Assembly (NCBI RefSeq): GCF_006715725.1
Contig: NZ_VFNU01000001.1
Span: 2,418,001 to 2,482,000 of the forward strand
Reading direction: 5' to 3'
Source: Nocardioides sp. SLBN-35
GTDB lineage: Bacteria; Actinomycetota; Actinomycetes; Propionibacteriales; Nocardioidaceae
Length of the DNA stretch: 64,000 nucleotides
Shown: piece by piece, positions 17,070 through 25,709 of the stretch
Numbering within the stretch: position 1 is the first letter of the stretch
How the letters are laid out: every line of letters begins with the position of its first letter
Translations under genes and position numbers: made by a program
Notes under the pieces: model-generated
What the model saw: the letters and a program-made list of their open reading frames with translations, nothing else
What the model was told of the DNA's origin: nothing
Databases searched by the model: none

Positions 17070-17999
17070 GTGGTCGTTGCGGGCGGTGCGGGAGTCGAGA
17101 ACCTTCCCCCGTTCGACGCCGGAGCACTGCTCTCCCAGTGGGGCATCGCGCCGCTGCCGCTGATCATCACCGTCTGGGCCACCGGCCTGTACGCCGTCGG
17201 CGTGCTCACGCTGCGCCGCCGCGGCGACGGCTGGCCGGTCGGCCGCTCCATCGCCTGGGGCGTCGGCATGCTGGCGTTCTACCTGGCCACCTCGTCGGGG
17301 CTCGCGGCGTACGACACCGTCCTGGTCAGCGTCCACATGGTCCAGCACATGATCCTGTCGATGGTCGTGCCGCTCTCACTGGCCCTGGGCGCCCCGGTGA
17401 CCCTGGCGCTGCGGACCCTCCCGCGGCGGCCGCGCGGCTGGCTGCTCGCGCTGCTGCACTCCCGGCTGGCGAAGGTGCTGGGCTTCCCGCCGCTGACCTT
17501 CGGCCTCTACGTCATCTCGCCGTGGGCGCTCTACTTCTCCGGCTGGTACGACGCGTCGCTGCGCTCGACCTACGTCCACGAGATGATGCACGTGCACCTG
17601 GTCGTCGTCGGCGCGCTCTTCTTCTGGCCGATCGTCGGGGTCGACCCGCTGCCCGGGCGCGTCGCGCACCCGTTCCGGGTGCTGCTGACCGTGATGACGC
17701 TGCCGTTCCACGCCTTCCTCGGCGTCACGATCATGGGGCAGAAGACCCTGCTCGGAGGAGACTGGTACCCCTCCCTGCACGACGGCCCGCTCGGCGCCTG
17801 GCTCCCGGACCCCTACGAGGACCAGAAGCTCGCCGGCGGGATCCTGTGGGGCGCCGGCGACCTCGTCGGCCTGGTGTTCTTCGTCGTGCTCTTCGCGCAG
17901 TGGGTGCGCTCGTCGATGAAGGAGGCCGCGCGGGAGGACCGGCGGCTCGACCGGCTGGAACGGCAAGCCGCGGCCGCGGACCGCGAGGCGTCCGAGTAG
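17070..17999 (+). CDS. ctaG: Cytochrome c oxidase assembly protein CtaG (caa3 type)
   Basis: A 309-residue protein with about seven membrane helices, matching the caa3_CtaG family involved in copper delivery to cytochrome oxidase. Histidine-rich segments are visible, such as Val-His-Met-Val-Gln-His-Met and His-Glu-Met-Met-His-Val-His, likely copper-handling sites. The GTG at 17070 is preferred because TACGCT lies about six bases upstream, suggesting a near-leaderless transcript. An in-frame ATG at 16995 would overlap ctaE. The C terminus is charged and helical. Confidence 0.9.
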   Translation: MVVAGGAGVENLPPFDAGALLSQWGIAPLPLIITVWATGLYAVGVLTLRRRGDGWPVGRSIAWGVGMLAFYLATSSGLAAYDTVLVSVHMVQHMILSMVVPLSLALGAPVTLALRTLPRRPRGWLLALLHSRLAKVLGFPPLTFGLYVISPWALYFSGWYDASLRSTYVHEMMHVHLVVVGALFFWPIVGVDPLPGRVAHPFRVLLTVMTLPFHAFLGVTIMGQKTLLGGDWYPSLHDGPLGAWLPDPYEDQKLAGGILWGAGDLVGLVFFVVLFAQWVRSSMKEAAREDRRLDRLERQAAAADREASE

Positions 18000-18009
18000 C
18001 ATCGCGCGG

Positions 18010-18411
18010 GTGACGTCCCCCAAGACCCTGAAGGTCCTCGTCTACAGCGACGACGTGCACACCCGCGAGCAGGTCATCCTGGCGCTGGGACGCCGTCCCC
18101 ACCCGGACCTGCCCGAGCTGGAGTACGTCGAGGTCGCCACCGAGCCCGTGGTGATCCAGAACATGGACGCCGGCGGCCTGGCCCTCGCGATCCTCGACGG
18201 CGAGGCGGTCCCGGCCGGGGGGATGGGCATCGCCAAGCAGCTCAAGGACGAGATCCTCGACTGCCCGCCGCTCGTGGTGCTCACCGGTCGGCCCCAGGAC
18301 GCCTGGCTGGCGACCTGGTCGCGTGCGGACGCCGCCGTACCGCACCCGCTCGACCCGATCCAGCTCGCGGAGGCCGTGGTCTCGCTGCTCCGCGCCCGCG
18401 TCCCGGCCTGA
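18010..18411 (+). CDS. Degenerate CheY-like receiver domain protein
   Basis: A 133-residue single-domain protein with the beta-alpha order of a response-regulator receiver. The acidic pocket (D14-D15), the phosphoacceptor position (D63 in Ala-Ile-Leu-Asp-Gly) and the switch Thr (T92) are kept. The conserved lysine is missing: the usual Lys-Pro is His-Pro (H112-P113). It has no output domain. Phosphorylation-independent or altered signalling is possible. It lies between ctaG and trpD, ten bases after one and one base before the other, so it is probably co-transcribed. Its role is not known. Confidence 0.75.
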   Translation: MTSPKTLKVLVYSDDVHTREQVILALGRRPHPDLPELEYVEVATEPVVIQNMDAGGLALAILDGEAVPAGGMGIAKQLKDEILDCPPLVVLTGRPQDAWLATWSRADAAVPHPLDPIQLAEAVVSLLRARVPA

Positions 18412-18412
18412 C

Positions 18413-19438
18413 GTGGCGACCTGGCCCGACGTCCTCGGTGCCCTCGTCGCCGGGGAGGACCTGACGCCCGCCCAGTCCTCGTGGGCTATGGGGCAGATCC
18501 TCGCCGGCGAGGCGACCCCCGCCCAGATCGCGGGCTTCGTGGTCGCACTTCGGGCGAAGGGGGAGTCCATCGACGAGCTCACCGGCCTCGTCGACGCGAT
18601 GTACGCCGTGATGACCCCGATCTCCGTCCCCGGGCGGCTGCTCGACGTGGTCGGTACCGGCGGCGACCGCTCCTTCTCGGTCAACATCTCGACCATGTCC
18701 GCGATCGTCGCGGCCGGGGCCGGCGCGCGCGTGGTCAAGCACGGCAACCGCTCGGCCTCCTCGCAGGCCGGCACCGCCGACGTCCTCGAGGCGCTCGGCG
18801 TTCGGCTCGACCTGCCGGTGGCCCGGGTCGCCGAGGTCGTCGACGAGGCCGGGATCACCTTCTGCTTCGCCGCCGCCTTCCACCCGGCCATGCGGCACGC
18901 CGCGGTCCCGCGCAAGGAGCTCGGCATCGGTACGGCGTTCAACGCGCTCGGCCCGCTCGCCAACCCGACCCGCCCGGCCGCCCAGGCGATCGGCTGCGCC
19001 GACCCCAGGCTGGCCCCGGTCATGGCCGGCGTGTTCGCGCGCCGCGGCGTCGACGCCTGGGTTTTCCGCGGCGACGACGGGCTCGACGAGCTCACCACGA
19101 CGACCACCTCGCGGCTGTGGCAGGTCCACGGCGGCGAGGTCAGCGAGGTCAGCGTCGACCCGACCGCCCTCGGCATCGCCCCGGCGACCGCCGAGGACCT
19201 GCGCGGCGGCGACGCCCAGCACAACGCCGGCGTGGTCCGCGACCTGCTCGACGGCAAGACCGGCCCGGTGCGCGACGCGGTGCTGCTCAACGCGGGTGCC
19301 GCGCTCGCCGTCTACGACGCCCCCGGGGCGCCGTACGACGAGGCGCTCCTCGCCGGCATCGCCCGCGCCGGCGAGGCGATCGACTCCGGGGCCGCGCGCG
19401 CGACGCTGGACCGCTGGGTGGCCGCAGCCGGACGCTGA
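18413..19438 (+). CDS. trpD: Anthranilate phosphoribosyltransferase
   Basis: A 341-residue enzyme of tryptophan synthesis that joins anthranilate to PRPP. The PRPP-binding motif Gly-Thr-Gly-Gly-Asp is near residue 80. The Lys-His-Gly-Asn-Arg and Asn-Pro anthranilate/PRPP loop elements are present, and an acidic Asp-Gly-Leu-Asp-Glu stretch near residue 223 fits the Mg site. The GTG at 18413 starts one base after the receiver-protein stop. There are no other trp genes nearby, matching the isolated trpD next to ctaE in mycobacteria. It converges on the next gene with a three-base gap. Confidence 0.94.
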   Translation: MATWPDVLGALVAGEDLTPAQSSWAMGQILAGEATPAQIAGFVVALRAKGESIDELTGLVDAMYAVMTPISVPGRLLDVVGTGGDRSFSVNISTMSAIVAAGAGARVVKHGNRSASSQAGTADVLEALGVRLDLPVARVAEVVDEAGITFCFAAAFHPAMRHAAVPRKELGIGTAFNALGPLANPTRPAAQAIGCADPRLAPVMAGVFARRGVDAWVFRGDDGLDELTTTTTSRLWQVHGGEVSEVSVDPTALGIAPATAEDLRGGDAQHNAGVVRDLLDGKTGPVRDAVLLNAGAALAVYDAPGAPYDEALLAGIARAGEAIDSGAARATLDRWVAAAGR

Positions 19439-19441
19439 CGC

Positions 19442-20842
19442 TCAGCGTGCCGGGGGAGCGAGCAGCACCAGCTCCAACGTGTGCTGCGCGACCGTCCAGC
19501 CGTCGTGTTCGAGCGCGTAGGCGAGGGGTGAGTCGTCGGGGAGCAGGGCGACCCCGGGGTCGAGCTCGGCCAGCGTCCGGTCCCAGCCGGGCTCGAGGTG
19601 GTCGAGGTCGGCGTACCGCTCGAGCTCGGCGTCGGTGTAGACGTCGCCGTAGCCGTGCAGCGGTACGTCGAGCCGCGGCTCCAGCCACAGCAGCACCCCG
19701 CCGACCGGCCAGTCGGTCAGCACCCGCGTGCCCGGTGGCAGCGCGTCGAGCCGCTCGGCGAACGGGCGGACCCGGTCGGCCGGGTCGTCGACGAGGTCCT
19801 GGGTCGGCGCGACGGCCAGGACCGCGACCGCCAGGCCGAGGGCGACCAGCAGCTCGGGCCGCCGGACCGGGCGGTGCCCGCCCCGGCGGGCCAGCTCGGG
19901 GGCGACGAGTGCGGCCAGGGTCACCAGCGCGAGGGGCAGCGTGCGGCCCGAGTAGAGCGCGAACGCCCCACCCATCGCGAGCAGGCCGAGGTCGTAGGGG
20001 CGCACGTCGTGGCGCCGGACGAGCAGGAGCACGGCCGCCGCGGCGAGGACGGTCACCGGAGCGGCACGGACGGTGAGCAGCTCGGGGGCGGCCCACTCGG
20101 CGAAGTAGTCGGCACGCGAGTTGACGAGCAGCACCGCCGTCAGCAGCCGCGGGCCGACCGGTGTCACCAGCGCGGCGAGGAGCATGCCGGCCGGGACGGC
20201 CAGCAGGGCGAGGGCCTGGGCCCGGCGCGGGCGCCGCTCGACGAGTACCAGGACCGCCAGCAGGGCGCTGGCCGCGACGCCGATGATCCACATCCCGTGG
20301 CAGGTCGCCCACAGCCAGCCGAGCGGGACGAGCGCCCACGGGGGCCGGCCGGTGGCGCGCGCTCGGTCCCAGGCGGCGAGCACGGCCACCAGGAAGAGGT
20401 AGCTGAGCAGCTGCGGGCGCAGGGACAGGCTGGGCAGGCAGCCAAGGACGACCACCACCGTGAGGGTGATCGCGACCGACGGTCCGGCATGGCGGCGCAG
20501 CAGCAGGTAGGTCGCGGTGGCGAAGGCGACGACCAGCACGGCGAACGCCAGCACCAGGCCCGTCGTACCGAAGCTGTCGTCGAGCTGGGACAGCACGACC
20601 TGGGGCAGCCACTGGGTGGGGACCCAGTCGTTGGTGGATGCCGAGCTGAGCTGGCCCGGGTGGGCGATCGACCAGTCGTGCCGGAACTCCTCGCCGAAGC
20701 GCAGGTGGAAGTAGGTGTCGAAGGCGCGCAGCGGACGACGCACCAGCGCGATCACCAGCACCGCCAGGAGCACCGCGACGGCCGGTGGGTAGGCCCGGGC
20801 GATCAGGGGGAACCGCGGCTCGCCCCGGGCTCGGTCGGTCAT
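19442..20842 (-). CDS. Polytopic membrane protein, putative GT-C-like transferase
   Basis: A 466-residue protein with about eleven hydrophobic helices and a C-terminal soluble region (about 370-466) containing Asp-Trp-Pro-Val-Gly-Gly and Tyr-Gly-Asp-Val-Tyr elements. An early extracytoplasmic loop has Asp-Thr-Tyr-Phe-His-Leu-Arg-Phe-Gly, comparable to the D/H-containing first loop of membrane glycosyltransferases. I do not recognise a named family, so surface glycan synthesis is only a suggestion. It is co-directional with the RAM-domain gene, three bases away. Confidence 0.7.
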   Translation of the reverse strand: MTDRARGEPRFPLIARAYPPAVAVLLAVLVIALVRRPLRAFDTYFHLRFGEEFRHDWSIAHPGQLSSASTNDWVPTQWLPQVVLSQLDDSFGTTGLVLAFAVLVVAFATATYLLLRRHAGPSVAITLTVVVVLGCLPSLSLRPQLLSYLFLVAVLAAWDRARATGRPPWALVPLGWLWATCHGMWIIGVAASALLAVLVLVERRPRRAQALALLAVPAGMLLAALVTPVGPRLLTAVLLVNSRADYFAEWAAPELLTVRAAPVTVLAAAAVLLLVRRHDVRPYDLGLLAMGGAFALYSGRTLPLALVTLAALVAPELARRGGHRPVRRPELLVALGLAVAVLAVAPTQDLVDDPADRVRPFAERLDALPPGTRVLTDWPVGGVLLWLEPRLDVPLHGYGDVYTDAELERYADLDHLEPGWDRTLAELDPGVALLPDDSPLAYALEHDGWTVAQHTLELVLLAPPAR

Positions 20843-20844
20843 CC

Positions 20845-21123
20845 TCAGTCGAGGCCGAGCGAGAACGCCGCCTCGAGGTCGTGGCGGGAGTAGGCCCGGT
20901 AGGCGATGTGGGTCTCGGTGTCGACGACGCCGTCGACCTTGTTGAGCCGGTCGGCGACCACCGCGGCGATGTCGTCGTGGGAGCTGACCCGGACCAGCGC
21001 GATGAGGTCGATCTGGCCGGTGACGGAGTAGACCTCGCTGACGCCCTCGAGCGCCGCGATCGCCTCGGCGACCTCCGGGATCCGGGCGGTCTCGGCCTGG
21101 ACGAAGACGATGGCGGTGATCAT
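20845..21123 (-). CDS. Stand-alone Lrp/AsnC ligand-binding (RAM) domain protein
   Basis: A 92-residue protein consisting only of the C-terminal RAM domain of Lrp/AsnC regulators, without a helix-turn-helix. The typical alternating pattern is present (Ala-Ile-Val-Phe-Val-Gln at the N terminus, Val-Tyr-Ser-Val-Thr-Gly in the middle). Such proteins usually form oligomers that bind amino acids. The ATG overlaps the exonuclease stop by ATGA. Its function here is unknown; it could modulate another Lrp protein or sense a metabolite. Confidence 0.88.
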   Translation of the reverse strand: MITAIVFVQAETARIPEVAEAIAALEGVSEVYSVTGQIDLIALVRVSSHDDIAAVVADRLNKVDGVVDTETHIAYRAYSRHDLEAAFSLGLD

Positions 21124-22835
21124 GGGGTCACAGTAGTGGTCAGCAGAGTCGTGGCGTGGCGCCCCGCGCCCTGCACCGGACAGGCCCATTCGCCGACCAC
21201 CTCGACCAGCCGGACGCCGGGCGACTCCAGCCAGCGCAGGATGCGCTCGGACTCCTCCGCGGTCGCCGCGGGGGTCGGACCGATCGTGGGCAGCACGGTC
21301 TCGGCCGAGGCGCGCAGGCCGTCGACGTACGCGACCGCGTCGGCGCCGGACGGGATCACGCCGGCGGCGGCGAGCCGGCCGTGGCGCACCACGTGGACGG
21401 CCCAGCGGCCGTCGTCCTCGCGGCGGGCGGCGACCACCTCGGGGCAGCCGGTCAGCGCGGTGAGGCGCTGGGTGCGCGCGGCCGCGCGGACGAAGTCGGC
21501 GAGCCGGTCGCGATGGTGGGCCGCCTCCTCGAAGCGCTCCTGGTCGGCCAGGGCCGACATCCGGGCGTGGACCAGGTCGACGACGTCGTCGGGCCGGGTG
21601 AGCAGCGTGTCCCTGAGCTGGCGTACGACGGCCGCGTAGGTCTGCGGGTCGACACTGCCGTCGCAGGGGGACAGGCAGCGCTCCATCTCGGCCAGCACGC
21701 AGGCACTGCGATGCGGCTGCCGGCCGAAGCGGTCGTTGCACTGGCGGATCGGGAACACCTCGTGCAGTGCGGCCAGCGAGCTCTCCGCCGCCGCCCGCGA
21801 GGAGAACGGTCCGAGGTAGTCGGCGTCGTCGTCGAGGACCCGCTTGACCAGGGAGAGCCGCGGCCACGGCTCGCGGGTCAGCTTGAGCCAGGTGACCTTC
21901 TCGGGATGGCGGGAGCGCCGGTTGTAGGGCGGCTTGTGCTCGGCGATCAGGCGCAGCTCGCGCACCGAGGCCTCCAGCGGCGTCGCGCACTCGACGCCGC
22001 TGACCGACGAGGCGATCTGGACCATCTCGCCGATCCGGGTGCGCTTCTCCGAGGCGGTGAAGTAGCTGCGGACCCGACGGCGCAGGTCGCGCGACGTACC
22101 GATGTAGAGGACCCGGGCGCTGTCGTCGCGGAACAGGTAGACGCCGGGGGCGTGGGGGAGGTGCTCGGCGAGGTGGCGCTTGCGGCGGGCGGCGCTCGCG
22201 ACCTTGCTGGAGTAGCCCTGCAGCTCCTCGAGGGTCTGCACGCCGAGCCCGCCGAGGCGCTCCATCAGGCCGTGCAGCACGTCGACGGTGGCCCGGGCGT
22301 CAGCGAGCGCCCGGTGGTTGGGGGTGGTGCCGGCGCGGAAGACCCGGGCCAGCGAGGACAGCTTGTGGTTGGGCGCCTCGTCGCGGGTCACCACGTGGCG
22401 GGCCAGCTTGACCGTGTCGAGCACCTCGAAGTCGGGCCAGGCGATGTCCTGCTCGCGCGCGAAGTGGCGCAGGAAGCCCACGTCGAAGCGGGCGTTGTGG
22501 GCGACCAGGACGGACCCGGCGGCGAACTCGAGGAAGGCCGGCAGGGCGGACTCGATCGGCGGGGCGTCGGCGACCATGCCGTTGGTGATCCCGGTCAGGA
22601 CCGCGATGAAGGCCGGGATCGCGGCGTGCGGGTTGACCAGGGTCTGGAACTCGCCCAGCACCTCGCCACCGCGGACCTTGACCGCGCCGATCTCGGTGAT
22701 CATGTCGCCGTCGGCCACCGAGCCGCCGGTGGTCTCGAGGTCGACGACGCAGAAGGTCACGTCGTGGAGGGGGCGGCCGAGCTCGTCGAAGCCGCGCTGC
22801 GCATCCCACCGGGGGGCGAGCGGTGCTGCGGTCAT
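21120..22835 (-). CDS. DEDDh exonuclease / GIY-YIG endonuclease fusion (Rv2191 type)
   Basis: A 571-residue fusion. Residues about 25-190 form a DnaQ-like DEDDh 3'-5' exonuclease, with Asp-Leu-Glu-Thr-Thr-Gly and a late His-Arg-Ala-Leu-Ala-Asp motif. Residues about 225-310 form a UvrC-type GIY-YIG nuclease (Pro-Gly-Val-Tyr, Leu-Tyr-Ile-Gly-Thr). A C-terminal region resembles UvrC beyond the nuclease. It resembles mycobacterial Rv2191 and related 'UvrC-like' proteins, probably in DNA repair. The ATG at 22835 is chosen where the conserved protein begins. It is divergent from the small CxxC gene. Confidence 0.88.
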   Translation of the reverse strand: MTAAPLAPRWDAQRGFDELGRPLHDVTFCVVDLETTGGSVADGDMITEIGAVKVRGGEVLGEFQTLVNPHAAIPAFIAVLTGITNGMVADAPPIESALPAFLEFAAGSVLVAHNARFDVGFLRHFAREQDIAWPDFEVLDTVKLARHVVTRDEAPNHKLSSLARVFRAGTTPNHRALADARATVDVLHGLMERLGGLGVQTLEELQGYSSKVASAARRKRHLAEHLPHAPGVYLFRDDSARVLYIGTSRDLRRRVRSYFTASEKRTRIGEMVQIASSVSGVECATPLEASVRELRLIAEHKPPYNRRSRHPEKVTWLKLTREPWPRLSLVKRVLDDDADYLGPFSSRAAAESSLAALHEVFPIRQCNDRFGRQPHRSACVLAEMERCLSPCDGSVDPQTYAAVVRQLRDTLLTRPDDVVDLVHARMSALADQERFEEAAHHRDRLADFVRAAARTQRLTALTGCPEVVAARREDDGRWAVHVVRHGRLAAAGVIPSGADAVAYVDGLRASAETVLPTIGPTPAATAEESERILRWLESPGVRLVEVVGEWACPVQGAGRHATTLLTTTVTP

Positions 22836-22936
22836 GGGAGCGACGGTAGGCGCCACCTCCGACGCATCCCGGGAGCCGCGCGGTCCGGGGACCCGGCGCG
22901 GGCTTTGTGTCGGACCGCTCTGCCACCCTCGCGGAC

Positions 22937-23140
22937 ATGACGAGGATCGACTGCGACACCTGTGTGGTGCGAGGCCTGGCCTGCCACGACTGCGTGGTGA
23001 CGGTGCTGCTCGGGCCACCGCCCGAGCTGGTGATCGGCGACGACGAGATGGCCGCCCTCGAGGCGCTGGCCGACGGAGGGCTGGTGCCGCCCCTGCGGCT
23101 GGTCCAGCCGGTCGACGGTCCCCAGGTCGAGTCGGCCTGA
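22937..23140 (+). CDS. Small CxxC protein
   Basis: A 67-residue soluble protein with two Cys pairs in its first half, Cys-Asp-Thr-Cys and Cys-His-Asp-Cys, spaced to bind a metal such as zinc or to act in redox. The rest is acidic and helical. It resembles small conserved actinobacterial proteins found beside NlpC/P60 genes, but I know no function. It lies just before the riboswitch region and is not obviously part of that operon. Confidence 0.7.
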   Translation: MTRIDCDTCVVRGLACHDCVVTVLLGPPPELVIGDDEMAALEALADGGLVPPLRLVQPVDGPQVESA

Positions 23141-23170
23141 GCCGACCTGAGCCGACCTGAGCCGACCTGC
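23131..23170. repeat. 10-bp tandem repeat
   Basis: Units of GCCGACCTGA begin at 23141 and 23151, with a variant ending in C at 23161 and a related unit at 23131. The first units include the stop of the small CxxC gene. The array is short, exactly periodic and could have grown by slippage. Confidence 0.8.
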
Positions 23171-23244
23171 CGTGACCGGAGGGGCTGGTGTGACCCACGT
23201 GACAGCTGTTGCGTGCAATCGTCCACAACACGCCCTCGACCGGT

Positions 23245-23273
23245 TTGGTGCCGCCGGGAGCCACGACTAGGCT
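23245..23273 (+). promoter_or_regulatory. Promoter for the riboswitch-NlpC operon
   Basis: TTGGTG (23245-23250) and TAGGCT (23268-23273) are separated by exactly 17 bases, a good fit to a housekeeping sigma promoter in Actinobacteria. Transcription would begin near 23280, immediately before the riboswitch. This is the clearest promoter in the window. Confidence 0.65.
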
Positions 23274-23299
23274 GCTCCCTCAGGTGTCCGAGGAAGTGG

Positions 23300-23490
23300 G
23301 TCGACGACCCGCGCGGACGCCGCGCTGAGTCCGGATCCACTCGGGGATCCGGAGCCGGGGAACCAACCACTCTGGGGTGAATCCCGCACGAGGCGCGAGG
23401 GCGAGGGTCCGACCGGACCACCGCCGGCGCGAGGAGTGCGGGTAGGGCGAGTCGTGCCCGAATCCGTCAGCTCACCCGGTAGGCGTACGA
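23300..23490 (+). ncRNA. ydaO-yuaA (c-di-AMP) riboswitch
   Basis: The leader carries conserved ydaO-yuaA elements in order: a GAGTCCGGATCC segment near 23327-23338, CCGGGGAACCAACC (about 23355-23368), GGGGTGAATCCC (23374-23385) and CCCGAATCCGTCAGCTCACC (near 23458). This class binds c-di-AMP and is usually an off switch for genes of cell-wall hydrolysis and osmotic adaptation. The end lies about 25 bases before the NlpC/P60 GTG. Boundaries are approximate; I recognised it by motif and could not run a covariance model. Confidence 0.88.
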
Positions 23491-23512
23491 CACCAGAGGG
23501 GACCGCCAGCTC

Positions 23513-24508
23513 GTGCTGAACGGCCGGACACGCACTACCGCCGCGCTCGCGGCACTCGCCGTCACCGGAGCGATCACGCTGTCGATCAGCGGGACGCCGA
23601 GCCCCGCTCAGGCCGAGCCCGACATCGAGACCGTCAAGGCCCGGGTCGACCGGCTCTTCCACGAGTCCGAGCAGGCCGCCGAGCGCTACAACGACGCCGA
23701 GCTCGAGCTCACCGAGCTCGACAGCGACCTGTCGTCCCTCGAGTCGGACCAGTCCCGGCAGGGCGACGCCCTCGACGGTGTCCGCTCCGACGTGCGCGAC
23801 TCGCTCATCCAGCAGTACCAGTCCGGCAACCTCGGTGCGACCGGCGACCTGCTGTCCTCCGACACGCAGGGCTTCCTCGACCAGCTCTCCACCATGTCGA
23901 CGGTCGAGGGGATCCAGGACTCGCTCCTCGCCGACTACGGCGACGAGCTCGAGGCCTACGACATCCGCAAGGACCAGACCGAGAAGCGCCGCTCCGACAT
24001 CAAGGAGCTCAAGGCGACGCTCGCGGAGGAGAAGAAGACCGCCGACGCCAAGCTGGCCGAGGCCAAGGACCTGCTCTCGCAGCTCGAGGCCGAGCAGCGT
24101 GCCGAGTTCCTCTCCCGCAACGCCGGTCGCCCGATCGACCCCGCGACCATCCCGGCCAGCGGCCGCGCGGCCGCGGCGATCAAGTACGCCCTCGCCCAGG
24201 TCGGCGACGCCTACGTGTGGGGTGCCGCCGGGCCCAACGCCTTCGACTGCTCCGGCCTGACGATGATGGCCTACGCCCAGGCCGGCGTGAGCCTGCCGCA
24301 CTCCTCGCGCGCCCAGTACGGCAGCGGCGCCCACATCGCCAAGAGCGACCTGCAGGCGGGCGACCTCGTCTTCTACTACAGCCCGATCAGCCACGTCGGG
24401 ATCTACCTCGGCAACGGCCTGATCGTGCACGCGGCCAACCCGGGCGCCGGCGTCAAGGTCTCCGACCTCGACGAGATGCCCTACGCCGGAGCGGTCCGGC
24501 CTGGGTGA
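23513..24508 (+). CDS. Secreted NlpC/P60 peptidoglycan hydrolase
   Basis: A 331-residue exported endopeptidase. A signal peptide runs to about Ala-Gln-Ala34. Residues 38-200 form a long coiled coil, as in RipA-like and CwlO-like hydrolases. The C-terminal NlpC/P60 domain has the catalytic C246 (Phe-Asp-Cys-Ser-Gly-Leu), H294 (Ser-His-Val-Gly) and H306. It should cut gamma-D-glutamyl-meso-diaminopimelate bonds. It lies directly behind the c-di-AMP riboswitch and overlaps the next gene by GTGA, so the switch probably controls the operon. Synteny suggests equivalence to mycobacterial Rv2190c. Confidence 0.94.
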   Translation: MLNGRTRTTAALAALAVTGAITLSISGTPSPAQAEPDIETVKARVDRLFHESEQAAERYNDAELELTELDSDLSSLESDQSRQGDALDGVRSDVRDSLIQQYQSGNLGATGDLLSSDTQGFLDQLSTMSTVEGIQDSLLADYGDELEAYDIRKDQTEKRRSDIKELKATLAEEKKTADAKLAEAKDLLSQLEAEQRAEFLSRNAGRPIDPATIPASGRAAAAIKYALAQVGDAYVWGAAGPNAFDCSGLTMMAYAQAGVSLPHSSRAQYGSGAHIAKSDLQAGDLVFYYSPISHVGIYLGNGLIVHAANPGAGVKVSDLDEMPYAGAVRPG

Positions 24509-25704
24509 GGCCGCTCGCGGCCGCGCTGCTGGTCGTCGCGCTCGGCACCGGGGCGTGCTCGAAGGACGAGTACGTCGCCCCGCCGCCGGCGAGGACCAGC
24601 GACGCCGCCGATCCCGCGGCAGCGGCGCAGACCCTGGCTGCGCTGCAGGACGCGATCTCGGCCGGTGACACCTCGGCCGCGGCCGACCTCGGTGCCGACG
24701 CGCGCAGCCGCGACCTGCTGGCCGCGGTCGTCACCAACGCGGGCGCGCTCGGACTCACCGACGTGACCCTGCGCTACGTCACCGAGACGGGTCGCACCAC
24801 CGGCGCCGACGGCTGGGACGGCCAGGTCGCGGTGACCTGGCGTGTCGACGGGCACGACGCCGCGTCGGCGCGCACCGAGCTCCCGGTCTCCTTCGCCGGG
24901 CACGGCGCCTCGATCGCCGCGATCGGCGGCACTGGTGCTCGGCTCCCGCTGTGGCTGTCGGGCCCGCTCACCGTCGAGCGCGCAGGTGACGTGCTCGTCT
25001 CGGTGGCCGGCGACCCGGCCCGGGCTCCGGCATACCTCGCGGCGGCGCGGCGCGCCGTCACGCAGGTGCGCGCCGTCGTCCCCGGCCAGGCCGGGCTCGT
25101 CGTCGAGGTGCCCGCCGATCCCGACGGCCTGCAGCGCACGCTCGACACCGCACCCGGGCAGTACTCCGCGATCGCCGCCGTCACCGCACCGGTCGACGGC
25201 TCACAGGCCGCGGGCAGCCCGGTGCACGTGTTCCTCAACCGCAGCGTGTACGACGACCTCGACCCCGTCGCGGCGCAGGTCGTGATGACCCACGAGGCCG
25301 TGCACGCGCTCACCGACGCGGTCGGCGCGCGTCAGGCGCCGCTGTGGCTGGTCGAGGGCTTCGCCGACTACGTCGCGCTGCGCGACGTCGACCTGCCGCT
25401 CACCAAGACCGCCGGCCAGGTCGCCACCGAGGTCCGCAAGGACGGGACGCCCAAGACGCTGCCGCCGGACAGCGAGTTCGACCCGACGGCGAGCCACCTC
25501 GGCGGCGTCTACGAGGCCGCCTGGCTGGTCTGCGTGACCCTTGCCGACCACGCGGGCGAACGGGCGCTGGTCGACCTCTACGAGCAGGTGCGCGACGGCG
25601 GCGAGCTCGCCGCCGCGCTGCGCGAGCACGCCGGCTGGACCGAGGCCGAGCTCACCGCCGCGTGGCAGGAGCGGCTCCGCTCGTTGCCCGGCGTGGCAGG
25701 CTGA
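24505..25704 (+). CDS. Putative zinc metallopeptidase lipoprotein
   Basis: A 399-residue lipoprotein: a short hydrophobic N terminus ends in Gly-Thr-Gly-Ala-Cys18. Near residue 262 it has Thr-His-Glu-Ala-Val-His (HExxH at 263-267) and a downstream glutamate, E284 in Val-Glu-Gly-Phe-Ala-Asp-Tyr, giving a gluzincin-like zinc site as in peptidase MA families. The N-terminal half resembles an NTF2-like or helical adaptor and is not classified. It overlaps the NlpC/P60 gene by four bases and precedes an M48 protease. Substrate unknown, probably outside the membrane. Confidence 0.75.
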   Translation: MRPLAAALLVVALGTGACSKDEYVAPPPARTSDAADPAAAAQTLAALQDAISAGDTSAAADLGADARSRDLLAAVVTNAGALGLTDVTLRYVTETGRTTGADGWDGQVAVTWRVDGHDAASARTELPVSFAGHGASIAAIGGTGARLPLWLSGPLTVERAGDVLVSVAGDPARAPAYLAAARRAVTQVRAVVPGQAGLVVEVPADPDGLQRTLDTAPGQYSAIAAVTAPVDGSQAAGSPVHVFLNRSVYDDLDPVAAQVVMTHEAVHALTDAVGARQAPLWLVEGFADYVALRDVDLPLTKTAGQVATEVRKDGTPKTLPPDSEFDPTASHLGGVYEAAWLVCVTLADHAGERALVDLYEQVRDGGELAAALREHAGWTEAELTAAWQERLRSLPGVAG

Positions 25705-25709
25705 CTGTC

